64,000 bases of DNA from Melioribacteraceae bacterium (lineage in GTDB: Bacteria > Bacteroidota > Ignavibacteria > Ignavibacteriales > Melioribacteraceae), in assembly GCA_030584085.1 (NCBI GenBank), contig CP129490.1, positions 3,443,511 through 3,507,510 of the forward strand, read 5' to 3'. The notes under the pieces were generated by a model that was given only the letters and a program-made list of their open reading frames with translations, searched no databases and was not told the origin of the DNA. The first letter of the stretch is position 1. Each line of letters opens with the position of its first letter. Below, one piece after another: positions 35,179 to 43,818 of the stretch. The position numbers were made by a program, and so were the translations under genes.

Positions 35179-36450
35179 TTATTCTGTAAATCTATCTTTA
35201 TATGACCATAACCCTAATGCCGGATTTGAAATGTAGTACACTTCTTCTCCATCAACATTATTCAAACCATCTTTTAGTTTATCCGGATTGTATTTTTTCA
35301 ACATTATTGATAAATCCGCATAATTATAATTAACACTTTCTATTTCTTCTTTGGTAATATAACCAGGGCAGTAAGTTATTTTAAATCTATTTTCAGATGA
35401 ACCGTGAATTAAATGTGCAGCGGCGCTTAAGTTGTTTTTTAAGTCATCATTTTCATCGACAAATTTTAATATTTCCGGAGTGGTTAGATATCCATATTTA
35501 CGAATTAATTTATCTATCTGTTTGTCTTCACCAAATTCTTTTAGTCCCGGTGCAAGAATAATCAGTTCTCCATCATCATCAATTGCCATTCGAGTTCGAT
35601 AAACACCTTTATTACCTAACCAAGTTGATTTGAATTCTTCAGGTTCTAGATAAACTATAGTCTTTTTCAACGGCTTTTCCAGCATTATGAAGTTTACTTT
35701 TAGAGATAACTCTGCGGCGAGTTTAAAACATTCGTAATCGTCGCCAACATATAATCCTCTCAAAACGAGTTTGTCGTTTTCATCTTTACCGACAACTGTA
35801 AGCACGTAAACGATGGGTAAATCTAGTGCAAAATTATCGGAAGCATAATTAAGAACTTTGCGAACAGGCGTATCAGCTCTTCCCATCATTCGTTCCATTC
35901 CGTAAACTGCGCCGAGGAAATGACTTTTGTTAATACCTTCTTGTCCGCCTGTACCTACAAACACATTTTTATTATAATTAGCCATTCCCACAACTTCGTG
36001 CGGGACAACTTGTCCAATGGAAAGAATTAAATCGTGTCCGCCTTCAACAAGCAGTTTGTTAACTTGTGCGGGCCATTCATAATTTAATTTTCCTTCAGAA
36101 ACTTTTTCAATAAACTCGGAAGGAACAATTCCGAGAGTAGCTAAATCTTCCCGCCATTTATGAACTCTGAATAAATTTTTGGGAACACCTTTGTACATAT
36201 GATCTATTTCTTTTTCTGTCATCGGAGAATGAGTTCCAAGCGCAGGAAGAATGTCAGTTAATTTATCTTTATAATAATCATAAGTTATAGTGGTTAACTC
36301 ACCGGCCTTGGAATGGAATCGTGTAATATCGGGAGGAATAGCGAGCACTTTATTTTTACCACCTAATTTTTCATAAGTTGTAAACAGTGCAGCTTTAATT
36401 TCTTCTTGAGTGAATACTTTATTTTCAGATCCTTCTGCAAAGTATAACAT
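35179..36450 (-). CDS. LarA-superfamily racemase/epimerase (DUF2088), candidate sugar-acid 2-epimerase
   Basis: This 423-residue protein is of the nickel-pincer-dependent LarA superfamily. His74 (LGTHSPM), His151 (GQVVPHEVVG), Lys161 (NYNKNVFV) and His177 (NKSHFLG) match the roles of His108, His174, Lys184 and His200 of lactate racemase; the 10- and 16-residue spacings of the last three are identical. Lys161 would hold the cofactor. LarA enzymes invert the alpha-hydroxyacid carbon by hydride shift. Placed between a PfkB kinase and gnd, it is more likely to act on an aldonate such as gluconate/mannonate than on lactate. larB, larC and larE are not in this window. Confidence 0.85.
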   Translation of the reverse strand: MLYFAEGSENKVFTQEEIKAALFTTYEKLGGKNKVLAIPPDITRFHSKAGELTTITYDYYKDKLTDILPALGTHSPMTEKEIDHMYKGVPKNLFRVHKWREDLATLGIVPSEFIEKVSEGKLNYEWPAQVNKLLVEGGHDLILSIGQVVPHEVVGMANYNKNVFVGTGGQEGINKSHFLGAVYGMERMMGRADTPVRKVLNYASDNFALDLPIVYVLTVVGKDENDKLVLRGLYVGDDYECFKLAAELSLKVNFIMLEKPLKKTIVYLEPEEFKSTWLGNKGVYRTRMAIDDDGELIILAPGLKEFGEDKQIDKLIRKYGYLTTPEILKFVDENDDLKNNLSAAAHLIHGSSENRFKITYCPGYITKEEIESVNYNYADLSIMLKKYNPDKLKDGLNNVDGEEVYYISNPALGLWSYKDRFTE

Positions 36451-36501
36451 AATTTAAAACCCAAAAAATATTTTCTTCATAAATGAAAAGTCAGTTAAGC
36501 T

Positions 36502-37578
36502 TTATCGCTTCACTCGCGCGTTTCCGTGCCAAATACTCCAGATCATTTCTTCATCTGCGGGCTGCGCGTAATCTGTTAAAAACGTTGTTGCTAAAGCACC
36601 GCTTGCCCAACCAAACTGCATCCATTTTTCCGGATTCCAGCTTTTTAGAATACCGTACAACATACCACCGACAAATCCATCACCGCCACCGATTCTATCC
36701 AAAACGTAGATTTCTCTAGGCTCTGCAATAAACCAATCATTCTTATTAAGCATTATTGCACCCCAAAGATGCTGATTTGTATGAATTACTTGACGAAGAG
36801 TTGTAGCAAAAACGGATGTGTTTGGAAATTCTTTCTTTACCCTTGTGATCATATCCTTGAAGCTGTCGATCTTGTTTACTTCTTTTCCGCCAGCTTCTGG
36901 TCCCTCAATTCCCAAACAAAGCTGGAAGTCTTCTTCATTACCGACTAAAATGTCCGACACCGAAGCTATCTCGGTGAAAGCATCTCTTAATTCTTTTTCT
37001 CTTCCCTTCCAAAATGAAGCCCGGTAATTTAGATCGAATGAAATTTTTGTTCCGTGTTTTTTTGCAGAACGTGCAAGTTCTAAACAAAATATGCTTGTAT
37101 CTTCTGAGAGTGCTGCAATTAGTCCGGATAAATGAATTATTTGAACTCCTTCTTTTCCAAAAATTCTATCTAAGTCGAAGTCCTTTACGTTGAGTTTTCT
37201 TCCAACCTCACCGGCTCTATCGTTATGAACTCTAGGTCCACGCAGACCGTAGCCGCTATCGGCAATATTTAATTGATGACGATAGCCCCATGGGTTACCC
37301 TGTTCAACTTCCGGTCCTTCAAAATCCATATGCCGGCTTTTCAAATTACTTTTAATCTTTTCCGAAATGGGGCTGTCCTTTACAAAAGAAGTTAATACTT
37401 TTACCGGTAATCCCAAATATGAAGCAATACTTGCCACATTAGTTTCGGCACTTGTTACCTGCATCATAAACATATCGCTGCTATGAACAGGCTGCCCGTT
37501 TACAGGTGTAATTCGTACTCCGATACTTGTTGGTACAAGCAATGCATATTTGCAATCTTTCTTTAACTCTAATGACAT
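36502..37578 (-). CDS. PfkB-family sugar-acid kinase (KDG kinase or gluconokinase type)
   Basis: This 358-residue ribokinase-fold enzyme has SFDLNYRASFWKG typical of KdgK-like kinases, ILVGNEEDF, and the ATP/catalytic loop LDRIGGGDGFVGGMLYGIL with the base Asp. Sequence alone suggests 2-keto-3-deoxygluconate kinase. The operon has Gnd but no KDPG aldolase, so phosphorylation of gluconate at C6 is an alternative. ATG 37578 is taken as the start, with GAGGAAC 6-7 bases upstream, not the TTG at 37590. Gaps are 79 bases to the SDR gene and 51 to the LarA-like gene. Confidence 0.85.
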   Translation of the reverse strand: MSLELKKDCKYALLVPTSIGVRITPVNGQPVHSSDMFMMQVTSAETNVASIASYLGLPVKVLTSFVKDSPISEKIKSNLKSRHMDFEGPEVEQGNPWGYRHQLNIADSGYGLRGPRVHNDRAGEVGRKLNVKDFDLDRIFGKEGVQIIHLSGLIAALSEDTSIFCLELARSAKKHGTKISFDLNYRASFWKGREKELRDAFTEIASVSDILVGNEEDFQLCLGIEGPEAGGKEVNKIDSFKDMITRVKKEFPNTSVFATTLRQVIHTNQHLWGAIMLNKNDWFIAEPREIYVLDRIGGGDGFVGGMLYGILKSWNPEKWMQFGWASGALATTFLTDYAQPADEEMIWSIWHGNARVKR

Positions 37579-37657
37579 ATTGTTCCTCAATATTTTCTTT
37601 TGAAAAGCAATCTACGAGATTTTTGAACTGCTAATAATAGTAGATAAAACCGTTAAA

Positions 37658-38506
37658 CTACACACCGCTGTACGCATTAAAACCACCATCCACCGGTAAT
37701 ACAACACCCGTTATAAATTCGGAGGCATTAGACAAAAGGAACAATGTAGCACCTATTAAATCATCGGGTTCTCCGAACTTACCCATAGGAGTTGCAGCAA
37801 TAATTTTGTTTCCTCTATTGGTTAACTCATTGGTATTTTCATCAATAAGTAAAAATTTATTTTGAGCTGTAATGAAAAATCCCGGGGCAATTGCGTTTAC
37901 TCTTACATTCATTTTAGCAAAATGCACAGCCAGCCATTCCGTTAAATTATTGATTGAGGATTTTGCCGCAGAGTATGCAGGGATTTTCGTCAATGGTCTA
38001 AATGAATTCATTGAAGATATATTTAATATTGTACCTGACTTTCGCTGAATCATTTCTTTTCCAAAAACCATAGTCGGTACTAAAGTACCCATAAAATTCA
38101 AGTCAAAGACCTTTGTTATGCTCTTCAGATCTAGCCCGAAAAAAGTATCATCCAAAGACTCCACATCATCGGTAATGAATTCCGTCTTGGTAGTAGCAGC
38201 CGGCGAATTACCTCCGGCACCGTTTATTAAAAAATCCACGGCTCCTAATTTTTCATTGATTAATTTTTGTGCGGCAATTAAAGAACTTTTTTCCAAAACA
38301 TTAGCTTCAATACCGATTGCATTGCAGTTTAGTTCTTTTTGCAATTTCTCAGCTAATTCATCTGCATTATTTTTTGAAATATCTAAAATGGCGACTTTCA
38401 TACCAACTTTTGCTAAACCCATTGCAAGTGAATTGCCAATAGTTCCGCCACCTCCGGTAATAACACAGACTTTGTTTTGTAAATCAGAAAATGTCGTTCC
38501 TTTCAT
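37658..38506 (-). CDS. SDR-family oxidoreductase, D-mannonate (fructuronate) reductase-like
   Basis: This 282-residue short-chain dehydrogenase has the Gly motif ITGGGGTIGNSLAMG, the segment INGAGGNSPAATT found in the SDR type of D-mannonate oxidoreductase (UxuB/YjmF-like), the catalytic set ISSMNS and YSAAK, and the NAPGF-like IAPGFF. The expected reaction is NAD(P)H-dependent interconversion of fructuronate and mannonate. ATG 38506 is preferred over TTG 38521 since GGAG lies 7 bases upstream. It is the first gene of the operon and lies about 185 bases downstream of a palindrome at 38690. Confidence 0.85.
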   Translation of the reverse strand: MKGTTFSDLQNKVCVITGGGGTIGNSLAMGLAKVGMKVAILDISKNNADELAEKLQKELNCNAIGIEANVLEKSSLIAAQKLINEKLGAVDFLINGAGGNSPAATTKTEFITDDVESLDDTFFGLDLKSITKVFDLNFMGTLVPTMVFGKEMIQRKSGTILNISSMNSFRPLTKIPAYSAAKSSINNLTEWLAVHFAKMNVRVNAIAPGFFITAQNKFLLIDENTNELTNRGNKIIAATPMGKFGEPDDLIGATLFLLSNASEFITGVVLPVDGGFNAYSGV

Positions 38507-38958
38507 ATATTCTCCGGTCAATTATCACTTATTAAAAATATTTTGTTGCTATATTAAATTACTTGTTTAGTTATAAAGAAATTGAGTCACTCTTAAAAAT
38601 TAGTTCAGTTCATCTTATTTTCATTTTTTCTGTTTCTGCCTAAAAATAGAACATATAAGTCAATCATTAAGGGATAATCAAACTTGCTATTTGTATATAC
38701 AAATATACAATACTCTTTCTTTCCCTACAAGAAATAATGGAGAATTCCTTAAAGTACTATGATTAATGAAACCGCCGTTTGTCAGTTGCTGCTAAAATGC
38801 ATAAGATGTTTATGAAAATGTTGTTCTAGTAATTCATAATGTGTTTTTTCACTTTTTCTTAAACATCACAAAATCTTATTTTTTAATTCCGCAATTTCCA
38901 TAGTAGTACTCTTATATTATAATTTATAATTCTTTTTTGCTAAGCCATAGGCTAACTG
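38507..38958. other. 452-base region upstream of the sugar-acid operon
   Basis: No gene is seen. It contains the palindrome at 38690-38703 and probably the promoter of the SDR-led operon on the minus strand. Toward 38950 it merges into a transposase remnant on the plus strand. Confidence 0.45.
38690..38703. promoter_or_regulatory. Palindromic operator candidate for the sugar-acid operon
   Basis: TTTGTATATACAAA is a perfect 14-base palindrome. Its form (TTGNATATNCAA-like) resembles operators of hexuronate repressors of the UxuR/ExuR (FCD-GntR) type, TTGGTATACCAA. It lies 184 bases before the SDR start, plausible for a promoter with a leader. No regulator gene is adjacent. Confidence 0.4.
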
Positions 38959-39215
38959 TTATGCAATTTGTTCTGCTTCTTCGAAGAAATCAGACCTGTT
39001 ATTTATACCACGAATGCAGTAGAAGCATTGCATCATCAATTTAGGAAAGTAACCAAATCCAGATCTATTTTTCCAAACGACGATGCACTTAAAAAAATGT
39101 TATACTTAGCTTACAGAGATTTATCAAAAAATGGACAATGCCGATTCGTAATTGGGCTATTGTGCTTTCAAATTTTTCAATCAATTTTAAGGGTAGATTT
39201 TATGATTTTACTTAA
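38959..39215 (+). pseudogene. IS256-family transposase, C-terminal remnant with frameshift
   Basis: The frame begins after a stop near 38957 and reads NLFCFFEEIRPVIYTTNAVE, then [20 protein letters not shown] and YLAYRDLSK, matching the end of IS256-type mutator transposases. At a run of A near 39125-39131 the match moves to the next frame and continues [20 protein letters not shown] and KGRFYDFT before TAA 39215. One missing A explains the shift. About three quarters of the gene, including most of the catalytic part, is absent and no terminal inverted repeats are visible, so it is inactive. Confidence 0.85.
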
Positions 39216-39271
39216 ACAAAATCTCATCTACACAAACTACTTTGCAGACTCGTAAAATTTCATTAGCAACA

Positions 39272-40534
39272 TTATTTTGCAATAAAAGCTGTTTGCATAT
39301 CTTCTTGTTCTGTCTTTGATATTTGATACTTATTGGCCACTTCCTTCCAATTTGCAACCGTTTTCTTTATAAGAGATATTATTTTTAAAGCCTTCTTTTC
39401 GCTGAGACGAAAGTACTCAATCACTTCCATAGCTAAGTCAAGTTCTAAGGAGTTATCATTTTCTGATATATTTAAATTCAATTCGGTACCCTTCTCATTT
39501 GGATTGACATCATATGCCGGTGAAAGAATCCATCCTTTATCTGTCAAAATAAATCCATGATTTCGTAAATAATCATCAGTATTTGAGACACAGATATTAA
39601 ATACTATCCTTTTCCATAGTTCTTCTAAATCCTCATTCACCCTTGCTCCATTTACAGCAATGAATTCTGCTAACTCTAAATAGCTAACTCCTTGCGAATA
39701 ATCAGAACCATCTTTATAGCCAAGAAGAGTCATTGCTGAAGCAAAATGAATTCTCCGTTTTTTATTTCTATCAAATCGTTTTGTTAAAAAAGTATGATGT
39801 TTGCTTGAGTACTTTTTTGTCATAGCTTGAGCTACATCAATCCCAGATTTTATGGCAAGATCATGAACGACCATTTCCCAAGCGCCAATATTTTTTTCAT
39901 CATTAATACTTGGGAATTTGGCAATCCAGAGATTTCCTTTCTCATCTATAACACTTGCTTTGGGTCTTGCCCCTCCCAATGATGATCCCTGGGCGATTAA
40001 TAAATTCAGCCATTTTATATATTCCGGATCATTTATTAATTCGTCTTGCTCTATTCTCAAACTTGCTTGTTCAAGTTTCTTAATAGTTGTAAACGGTGGA
40101 GTTGCTAAATCTTTATTGTCATTTAAAAACGCACCATCGGCATTTGTCTTAAATCTAATGGCACCAGATCGATGTTCATCAAATACTCCTAATAAATAAT
40201 CGGATTCATATAAAATGTTTTGAGTACGCTTCTCAATTCTAGCTAGTACTGCTTCTCTCCTTCGCATAAGCAGTCTCCCCCATCGATCAGGTGATGAGTC
40301 AAGAAAAATACCGAAATTATCCTTACCTTCATTCAAATATTGTTTCCCTTGATACAATCTTAAGTCCGGATCTAATACTTGTGCAAAGTCAGCGTTTAAC
40401 CATTCATCAGAATATTGGAAAGAGAAAATCTCTTTTCCTCTTATTACTTCTGAATATAAAACTCCCATAAGTCTAGCGCCTATGATCGATTGCCAATCAG
40501 CATAAACTAATATCTCTTTTCTATCCTTCTTCAT
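39272..40534 (-). CDS. hipA: HipA-family kinase toxin
   Basis: This 420-residue Ser/Thr kinase-fold toxin has the N-terminal HipA domain with LDSSPDRWGRLLMRRRE, the Gly-rich loop GSSLGGARPKASV, the ATP Lys in LWIAKFPS, the catalytic loop NTDDYLRNHGF and the metal motif AYDVNP. HipA of E. coli phosphorylates glutamyl-tRNA synthetase and induces dormancy. The target here is untested. The ATG overlaps the stop of the antitoxin gene as ATGA. All key residues are present, so it should be active. It lies beside an IS256 remnant, consistent with acquisition. Confidence 0.93.
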   Translation of the reverse strand: MKKDRKEILVYADWQSIIGARLMGVLYSEVIRGKEIFSFQYSDEWLNADFAQVLDPDLRLYQGKQYLNEGKDNFGIFLDSSPDRWGRLLMRRREAVLARIEKRTQNILYESDYLLGVFDEHRSGAIRFKTNADGAFLNDNKDLATPPFTTIKKLEQASLRIEQDELINDPEYIKWLNLLIAQGSSLGGARPKASVIDEKGNLWIAKFPSINDEKNIGAWEMVVHDLAIKSGIDVAQAMTKKYSSKHHTFLTKRFDRNKKRRIHFASAMTLLGYKDGSDYSQGVSYLELAEFIAVNGARVNEDLEELWKRIVFNICVSNTDDYLRNHGFILTDKGWILSPAYDVNPNEKGTELNLNISENDNSLELDLAMEVIEYFRLSEKKALKIISLIKKTVANWKEVANKYQISKTEQEDMQTAFIAK

Positions 40535-40830
40535 AATAATTTCCTCGGAGCTCTTTCTTTAATCAATAATTTTGCGTCTTGCAATTTTCTACCTAGCTCA
40601 TCATCACTTGCTATATTTAATAAGTCATCCGCTAATCCTAATACAAAAAGAACATCAACATAAGATCCTATGCTTACTGAAGGTGAACCCTTCTCAATAG
40701 CTAATAACGTTGGTCTGCTAATTCCCGCACGTTCAGCTATTTGCTCAGCACTTAATTTTCTCCTTAACCGAGCCAATTTAATGTTTTCTCCCAATTGGAT
40801 TAATATTTTTTTTGTTTTTGGCGATATCAT
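40531..40830 (-). CDS. hipB: HipB-family HTH antitoxin
   Basis: This 99-residue protein has an XRE-type helix-turn-helix (IKLARLRRKLSAEQIAERAG, then ISRPTLLAIEKGSPSVS) and a C-terminal tail DDELGRKLQDAKLLIKER. It neutralises HipA and should bind operators in its own promoter. The gene precedes hipA and overlaps it by 4 bases, the usual hipBA order. An inverted repeat at 40861-40884 lies just upstream. Confidence 0.92.
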   Translation of the reverse strand: MISPKTKKILIQLGENIKLARLRRKLSAEQIAERAGISRPTLLAIEKGSPSVSIGSYVDVLFVLGLADDLLNIASDDELGRKLQDAKLLIKERAPRKLL

Positions 40831-41167
40831 TTGATTCTTATATTTAATGTAAATTATTTCTTACAAATATAACATATTTTGTAAAATATATTTATCATTA
40901 TTAATATTTTTTATATCTATCAAAACAAAAGAATCAAGGTTCCTGCGATGATCTAATTATATCGGTATTTGTATTAACTATGATAATTATTAGATAATCG
41001 AAATGATAAATAATTCATCGCTGTTGAATATCGATACAGAAAATAGCTTTAATTACCGCTCCAAATAAGACTCTGAAGTATTAAACTGAAGTACATTTGA
41101 AGTACATTTGGAGCTTTCATTGGTCGAAATTGGCTAATTTTTATCAGATATGAGAAAAGCACGAATT
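40831..41167. other. 337-base intergenic region between hipB and tRNA-Lys
   Basis: No gene is seen. It includes the hipBA promoter with an inverted repeat near 40861-40884. At 41087-41108 the 11-base unit TGAAGTACATT is repeated twice in tandem; its meaning is unclear. Confidence 0.45.
40861..40884. promoter_or_regulatory. Candidate HipB operator
   Basis: TTACAAATAT and ATATTTTGTAA are inverted copies (one extra T) separated by AAC, 31 bases upstream of the hipB start. The position fits an autoregulatory operator over the promoter. Confidence 0.45.
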
Positions 41168-41202
41168 AAAAAACCTCAATTTTGAGCTAAAATTGAGGTT
41201 TT
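41168..41202 (-). terminator. Terminator downstream of tRNA-Lys
   Basis: AACCTCAATTTT (41172-41183) pairs perfectly with AAAATTGAGGTT (41189-41200) around GAGCT. On the minus strand a T run follows. It starts a few bases after the tRNA 3' end. Confidence 0.85.
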
Positions 41203-41205
41203 CTG

Positions 41206-41278
41206 TGCACCGTGCCGGATTCGAACCGGCGACCTGCTGATTAAGAGTCAGATGCTCTACCAACTGAGCTAACGGTGC
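41206..41278 (-). tRNA. tRNA-Lys, anticodon CTT
   Basis: The minus strand folds into a 73-base cloverleaf: acceptor GCACCGT/ACGGTGC with discriminator A, D arm TAGCTCAGTTGGTAGAGC, anticodon CTT (41243-41245) in the loop ACTCTTAAT, and T arm with GGTTCGAATCC. The 3' CCA is not encoded. It closely follows the tRNA-Lys consensus. A terminator follows. Confidence 0.97.
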
Positions 41279-41346
41279 ACTGCAAATATAATTCCTTCGG
41301 TTTATACTTACAAAAATTTTAAGTAAACTTATTTTTATTATTTCAA

Positions 41347-42240
41347 ATGGATTACATGATAAATCTTCTTCAGACTTTATTGTTCGTTTTATTATTTCCC
41401 ATCTTTCTATTTTCTCAAAGTTTTTCTATAGATGATGATCTTGATCGATCAATTTATTTTGATTCAATTCCAACCAGAGTAATTTCGCTAGCTCCCAATA
41501 TCACGGAAATGATTTATCAATTAAATGTCGGCGATAAATTAGTTGGCAATACCAAATATTGTTACTTCCCCGAAGATGCTAAGAGTGTCTCTAAGGTTGG
41601 AGATATTCTGACAATTAATTATGAAAAAATTATTGAACTTCAACCTGATGTTATTTTTCTAACGGTTGAAGGAAATCAAAAACATGTTTATGAAAAACTC
41701 CTGAATCTCGGTTTCAAAGTGTTTGTTTCAAACCCGCGAGACTACGAGGGAATTAAGAAAACATTCAAAGATCTAGGTAAGGTTTTCGGTAAACGGCAAT
41801 TGGCAAAAATTAAAATTCAAGAATGGGATTCAACTTTAGCACAAATAAAAAGTGATTCTAAAAATTTTACTAGAAAAACTGTTATGATCCTTGTCGAGTT
41901 AAATCCGATTATGATTGCCGGGAAAAATACTTTTATCAATACTTATATTGAAACTTGCAACATGAAGAATTTTTCTGAAGAAGCACAGTTAAACTATCCG
42001 ATATTTAGCAGAGAAACTGTAATCGAAAGAGATCCCGATATTATTGTTTACCCATCATCGGGAAAAGAATCGATAAAAACTTTGACAGACACTTATCCGG
42101 AATGGGCTTCTCTATCGGCAATAAAAAATAATAGAGTATTTTTTGTTGATCGTGATTTGTACTTTAGACCGGGGCCACGTTTTATTGAAGCACTTACAGA
42201 TTTTTATTCAAGATTAGCAAAAACTTCTTCGATTGATTAA
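41347..42240 (+). CDS. ABC-transporter-type metal-chelate binding protein (BtuF-like)
   Basis: This 297-residue periplasmic binding protein of the helical-backbone type III class is used for cobalamin, haem or siderophore uptake. The N-terminal hydrophobic signal (LLFVLLFPIFLFSQS) is followed by the typical RVISLAPNITEMIYQLNVGD, GDILTINYEKIIELQPDVIF and PRFIEALTDFYSRL. No permease or ATPase gene is adjacent, so the cognate transporter is elsewhere. A second ATG four codons downstream is equally possible as start. Confidence 0.9.
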   Translation: MDYMINLLQTLLFVLLFPIFLFSQSFSIDDDLDRSIYFDSIPTRVISLAPNITEMIYQLNVGDKLVGNTKYCYFPEDAKSVSKVGDILTINYEKIIELQPDVIFLTVEGNQKHVYEKLLNLGFKVFVSNPRDYEGIKKTFKDLGKVFGKRQLAKIKIQEWDSTLAQIKSDSKNFTRKTVMILVELNPIMIAGKNTFINTYIETCNMKNFSEEAQLNYPIFSRETVIERDPDIIVYPSSGKESIKTLTDTYPEWASLSAIKNNRVFFVDRDLYFRPGPRFIEALTDFYSRLAKTSSID

Positions 42241-42375
42241 TGGGAAGAGCGTTGATTAAATAAGTGTGTTTTTATTCAAAAGTTTTTCTCCCTTTCACTT
42301 TTTCTCCCCTTCTCTATCAATTAATATTTATTCTTGGGAACGTTACGCTTAGTCTAAATTATTTTTCTTAATAAC

Positions 42376-42684
42376 TTAAATAGGTTCCCAATCGACTCCA
42401 TCACATGGAATATAATCCTCCGTTGGATGCTCATCATATTTTAAGCAAAGAACTGCAGACGCATCAAAATGCTTACATTGCGAGCAAATTGTATCTTCCA
42501 AAACAATTTTATTTTCTTCACGAAAAATCTTTAGCTGAATAACAGCCGGATGAAAAACCACACCATAAATTGACATTGCGGTAATTATCCACCAATATCT
42601 ATAATCAATGTAATCAGTTGCTATCCATAGTACGGGAATTAAAACTGCAACCCTTATCAGACCCCAAAAAATTATTTTACCCAT
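42376..42684 (-). CDS. Small membrane protein with Cys-rich cytoplasmic tail
   Basis: This 102-residue protein has two hydrophobic helices (IIFWGLIRVAVLIPVLWIA and YWWIITAMSIYGVVFHPAVI). The C-terminal 45 residues hold four Cys: TICSQCKHFD, VLCLKYDE and YIPCDGVDW, a spacing that could bind one metal ion. No family is recognised. It is a single minus-strand gene between two plus-strand genes. Confidence 0.7.
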   Translation of the reverse strand: MGKIIFWGLIRVAVLIPVLWIATDYIDYRYWWIITAMSIYGVVFHPAVIQLKIFREENKIVLEDTICSQCKHFDASAVLCLKYDEHPTEDYIPCDGVDWEPI

Positions 42685-42777
42685 AAGTTAAAGTAACACC
42701 ATTTTTACACAAATTGCTTTTAGAGATTTATTAGTTTAATTTTAGCCGTAAATTACAACAATTTCGATACTTATAGC

Positions 42778-43809
42778 ATGGAAAACGAAGCTCCAAAACG
42801 GAAAAAGTTTTATAACAAAAAGAAATATTACGGCAATAAAAAGAATCCGCCAAAAGAAAAGAAGGAAGGTAATCCATTTTCTTTTAATAAAGTTTCTATA
42901 GTCGTTCCGCTTTTTAATGAAGAAGAATCTTTAGGTCCGCTGTATTTTGAAATAATAAAAGTGGTTAAGGCAAATAATATTGATTATGAATTGATCTTTA
43001 TTGATGACGGAAGTACAGATAGCTCACTCGAAAAATTGAGAGAACTTAATCGAAAAGACAACAAGATTAGATACATCTCTTTTAGAAAAAATTACGGAAA
43101 ATCTGCTGCTTTAAATGTTGGTTTCCAAAAAGCAAGCGGCGATGCTGTAATTACAATGGATGCCGATCTTCAAGATGATCCAGCTGAAATTCCAAATTTA
43201 TTAAAGAAGCTTGATGAAGGTTTCGATATGGTTTCCGGCTGGAAAAAAGTCCGCTTCGATCCATTTATTAAAAAACATTCATCTAAGTTTTTTAATTATA
43301 CAACAAAAGTAATGACTGGAATTAATATCCACGATTTTAATTGTGGATTAAAAGCCTACAGAAAAGAAGTTATAAAAAATATAAATGTGTATGGTGAGCT
43401 TCACAGATATATTCCTGTGCTCGCAAATAATAAAGGATTTACCGTAACAGAGATTCCGGTAAGGCATCATCCAAGAAGATATGGCAAAACTAAATTCGGA
43501 ATATCTAGATTCTTCAAAGGGTTTGTTGATTTACTTACTGTAGTATTTAATTCTCGTTATATAAGTAGACCATTACATTTGTTTGGATTTTTTGGGGCGA
43601 CTGCATTTTTATTTGGTATAATTGTCAATCTCTGGTTGACATATGAAAAATTATTCTTGGGAAAAGGAATTGGAAATCGTCCCCTATTATTTTTAGGAAT
43701 TTTACTCATCATTGTTGGTGTTCAATTTTTTGCTGTTGGTTTACTTGGTGAAATAATAGTCCATAATACTCCACGTCAGGAAGATTACAACATCAAAGAA
43801 AAAAGATAA
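42778..43809 (+). CDS. Family 2 glycosyltransferase (DPM1/ArnC-like), membrane anchored
   Basis: This 343-residue protein has a Lys-rich N-terminal tail, then a GT-A domain with VSIVVPLFNEEESLGPLY, LIFIDDGSTD, MDADLQDDP as the metal-binding DXD region, and GLKAYRKEV. Two C-terminal transmembrane helices follow (LFGFFGATAFLFGIIVNLWL and LLFLGILLIIVGVQFFAVGL). Such enzymes transfer sugars to polyprenyl phosphate. It is the first gene of the polysaccharide cluster, with the next gene 9 bases on. Confidence 0.93.
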   Translation: MENEAPKRKKFYNKKKYYGNKKNPPKEKKEGNPFSFNKVSIVVPLFNEEESLGPLYFEIIKVVKANNIDYELIFIDDGSTDSSLEKLRELNRKDNKIRYISFRKNYGKSAALNVGFQKASGDAVITMDADLQDDPAEIPNLLKKLDEGFDMVSGWKKVRFDPFIKKHSSKFFNYTTKVMTGINIHDFNCGLKAYRKEVIKNINVYGELHRYIPVLANNKGFTVTEIPVRHHPRRYGKTKFGISRFFKGFVDLLTVVFNSRYISRPLHLFGFFGATAFLFGIIVNLWLTYEKLFLGKGIGNRPLLFLGILLIIVGVQFFAVGLLGEIIVHNTPRQEDYNIKEKR

Positions 43810-43818
43810 ATCTTAATA

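Noticed and set aside
41087-41108. Two tandem copies of an 11-base unit as a possible regulatory iteron
   Set aside because: Only two copies in AT-rich intergenic DNA, with no gene start nearby that it could control.
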